Shown here in pieces: positions 6,535 through 7,401 of a DNA stretch of 7,401 nucleotides. The stretch is from positions 1 through 7,401 of the forward strand of contig CAMZLX010000183.1 of the NCBI GenBank assembly GCA_947311795.1. Direction: 5' to 3'. Under the pieces are notes generated by a model, which saw nothing but the letters and a program-made list of their open reading frames with translations, did not search any database and was not told the origin of the DNA. Origin of the DNA: an uncultured Zetaproteobacteria bacterium (lineage in GTDB: Bacteria; Pseudomonadota; Zetaproteobacteria; Mariprofundales; Mariprofundaceae). The first letter of the stretch is position 1; each line of letters opens with the position of its first letter. Both the position numbers and the translations under genes were made by a program.

Positions 6535-7401
6535 TTACGTTCTATATTCTGCATTAATCTCAATATATTCATGGGTTAAGTCACCCGTCCACACCCTTGC
6601 ACTTGATTCACCCAAACCAATATACACATGTAAAGTGAACTCTTGTTTGGCAAACACTGCCATACCCAACGCATCTTGATAATCAGGATGCAAGTTGCCA
6701 TCTTGAAGAATCAACACATCATCGGCTTGAATACTTACCTTTTCAGGTTGAATTGGTGCATCACTGTTACCAATCGCCATGATAATCCTGCCCCAGTTGG
6801 CATCTGAACCCGCAAATGCCGTTTTCACCAAAGGAGACACCGCAATGGTACGCCCCAGTGTGCGGGCTTGTTCTTCATCTTCTGCACCTGAGACTTCAAT
6901 GGTCACAAACTTGGTCACACCTTCACCATCGCGCACAATCAATTGCGCCAACTCAATCGCAACTTCTTCTAAAGCTTGTTCAAATGCAAAGGTATCTTCG
7001 AGTTCGTTATAACCAAGCCCTAAACCTGATGACAACAAATAAACCGTATCATTGGTGGATGTATCACCATCCACGCTAATGCTATTAAAGGAGACATCTG
7101 CAACTTTGGATAACATACTTTGCAGCTCATCGGCTGGAATCGGTGCATCAGTCGCAATAAATCCAAGCATTGTTGCCATATTTGGATGAATCATACCACT
7201 ACCTTTAGATACGCCTGTGATGGTATACGTTTTACCCGCCACCTCAAATTGCTTTGAGGCATGTTTAGCAAATGTATCTGTGGTACGAATCGCTTCGGCA
7301 GCTTGAATCCAGTTATCTTCTGCCAATGAATCTCTGGCTTCACCTATGGTTTCACGAATCCGTTCAATCGGAAAGGGTTCACCAATCACGCCCGTAGATG
7401 C
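6535..7401 (-). CDS. argJ: Arginine biosynthesis bifunctional protein ArgJ, C-terminal part (runs off right edge)
   Basis: ArgJ moves the acetyl group from N-acetylornithine to glutamate, and in bifunctional forms also makes N-acetylglutamate from acetyl-CoA, giving the cyclic arginine pathway. The visible 288 codons open with ASTGVIGEP, a conserved ArgJ stretch, so the GTG at 7389-7387 is an internal valine and not the start. About 120 N-terminal residues lie beyond the window, judging from the usual length of about 400. The self-cleavage motif KGSGMIHPNMATML is present. Its Thr (codon 7173-7171), the N-terminal nucleophile of the beta chain, is preserved. Later family blocks include DGEGVTKFVTIEV, SPLVKTAFAGSDANWGRI and the C-terminus HEYIEINAEYRT. 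The stop is 18 bases before ssb. I see no frameshift or missing key residue. Confidence 0.95.
   Translation of the reverse strand, partial: ASTGVIGEPFPIERIRETIGEARDSLAEDNWIQAAEAIRTTDTFAKHASKQFEVAGKTYTITGVSKGSGMIHPNMATMLGFIATDAPIPADELQSMLSKVADVSFNSISVDGDTSTNDTVYLLSSGLGLGYNELEDTFAFEQALEEVAIELAQLIVRDGEGVTKFVTIEVSGAEDEEQARTLGRTIAVSPLVKTAFAGSDANWGRIIMAIGNSDAPIQPEKVSIQADDVLILQDGNLHPDYQDALGMAVFAKQEFTLHVYIGLGESSARVWTGDLTHEYIEINAEYRT

Noticed and set aside
1..7401. CRISPR array, tRNA or rRNA genes, insertion sequences, attachment sites
   Set aside because: No spaced direct repeats, no tRNA-like cloverleaf, no transposase and no terminal inverted repeats were seen while reading the window.

Overview
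The window is an AT-rich stretch (roughly 40 percent GC by eye) from a Gram-negative bacterium, most likely a proteobacterium. The evidence is an outer-membrane OmpA-type lipoprotein, a signal-peptide surface protein with a C-terminal anchor, an SSB ending in DDDIPF, ArgJ, and the start of CmoB, the tRNA-wobble carboxymethyl transferase found mainly in Gammaproteobacteria and some neighbouring classes such as Zetaproteobacteria. I cannot fix the genus from sequence alone.

Layout. On the minus strand at the left edge is the 5' part of cmoB (1-404). It is preceded by a minus-strand terminator (438-475) that closes a two-gene minus-strand unit: a 79-aa exported helical protein (1195-1434) and an OmpA-family lipoprotein (500-1195), linked by a TAATG stop/start overlap. 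A divergent regulatory region (1435-1648) follows. Then comes a plus-strand pair: a 604-aa secreted beta-propeller-like protein with Ca-binding repeats, a choice-of-anchor-U-like domain and a C-terminal membrane tail (1649-3463), and 23 bases later an 822-aa membrane hybrid histidine kinase (3487-5955). A strong bidirectional hairpin terminator (5969-6009) separates this pair from the minus-strand argJ-ssb unit. In that unit ssb is complete (6058-6516) and argJ runs off the right edge (6535-7401).

How it fits together. The edges are housekeeping: tRNA modification, arginine biosynthesis and DNA replication/repair. The middle (500-5955) looks like an envelope module. A peptidoglycan-binding lipoprotein and its small periplasmic companion are transcribed away from a surface-anchored propeller protein paired with a sensor kinase. 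The two divergent promoters carry the same 24-base element, ACACCGAT-N8-TATRACTG, each copy reading toward its own operon with identical spacing. This suggests that one factor controls both units. The link between the surface protein and the kinase is inferred from operon structure only.
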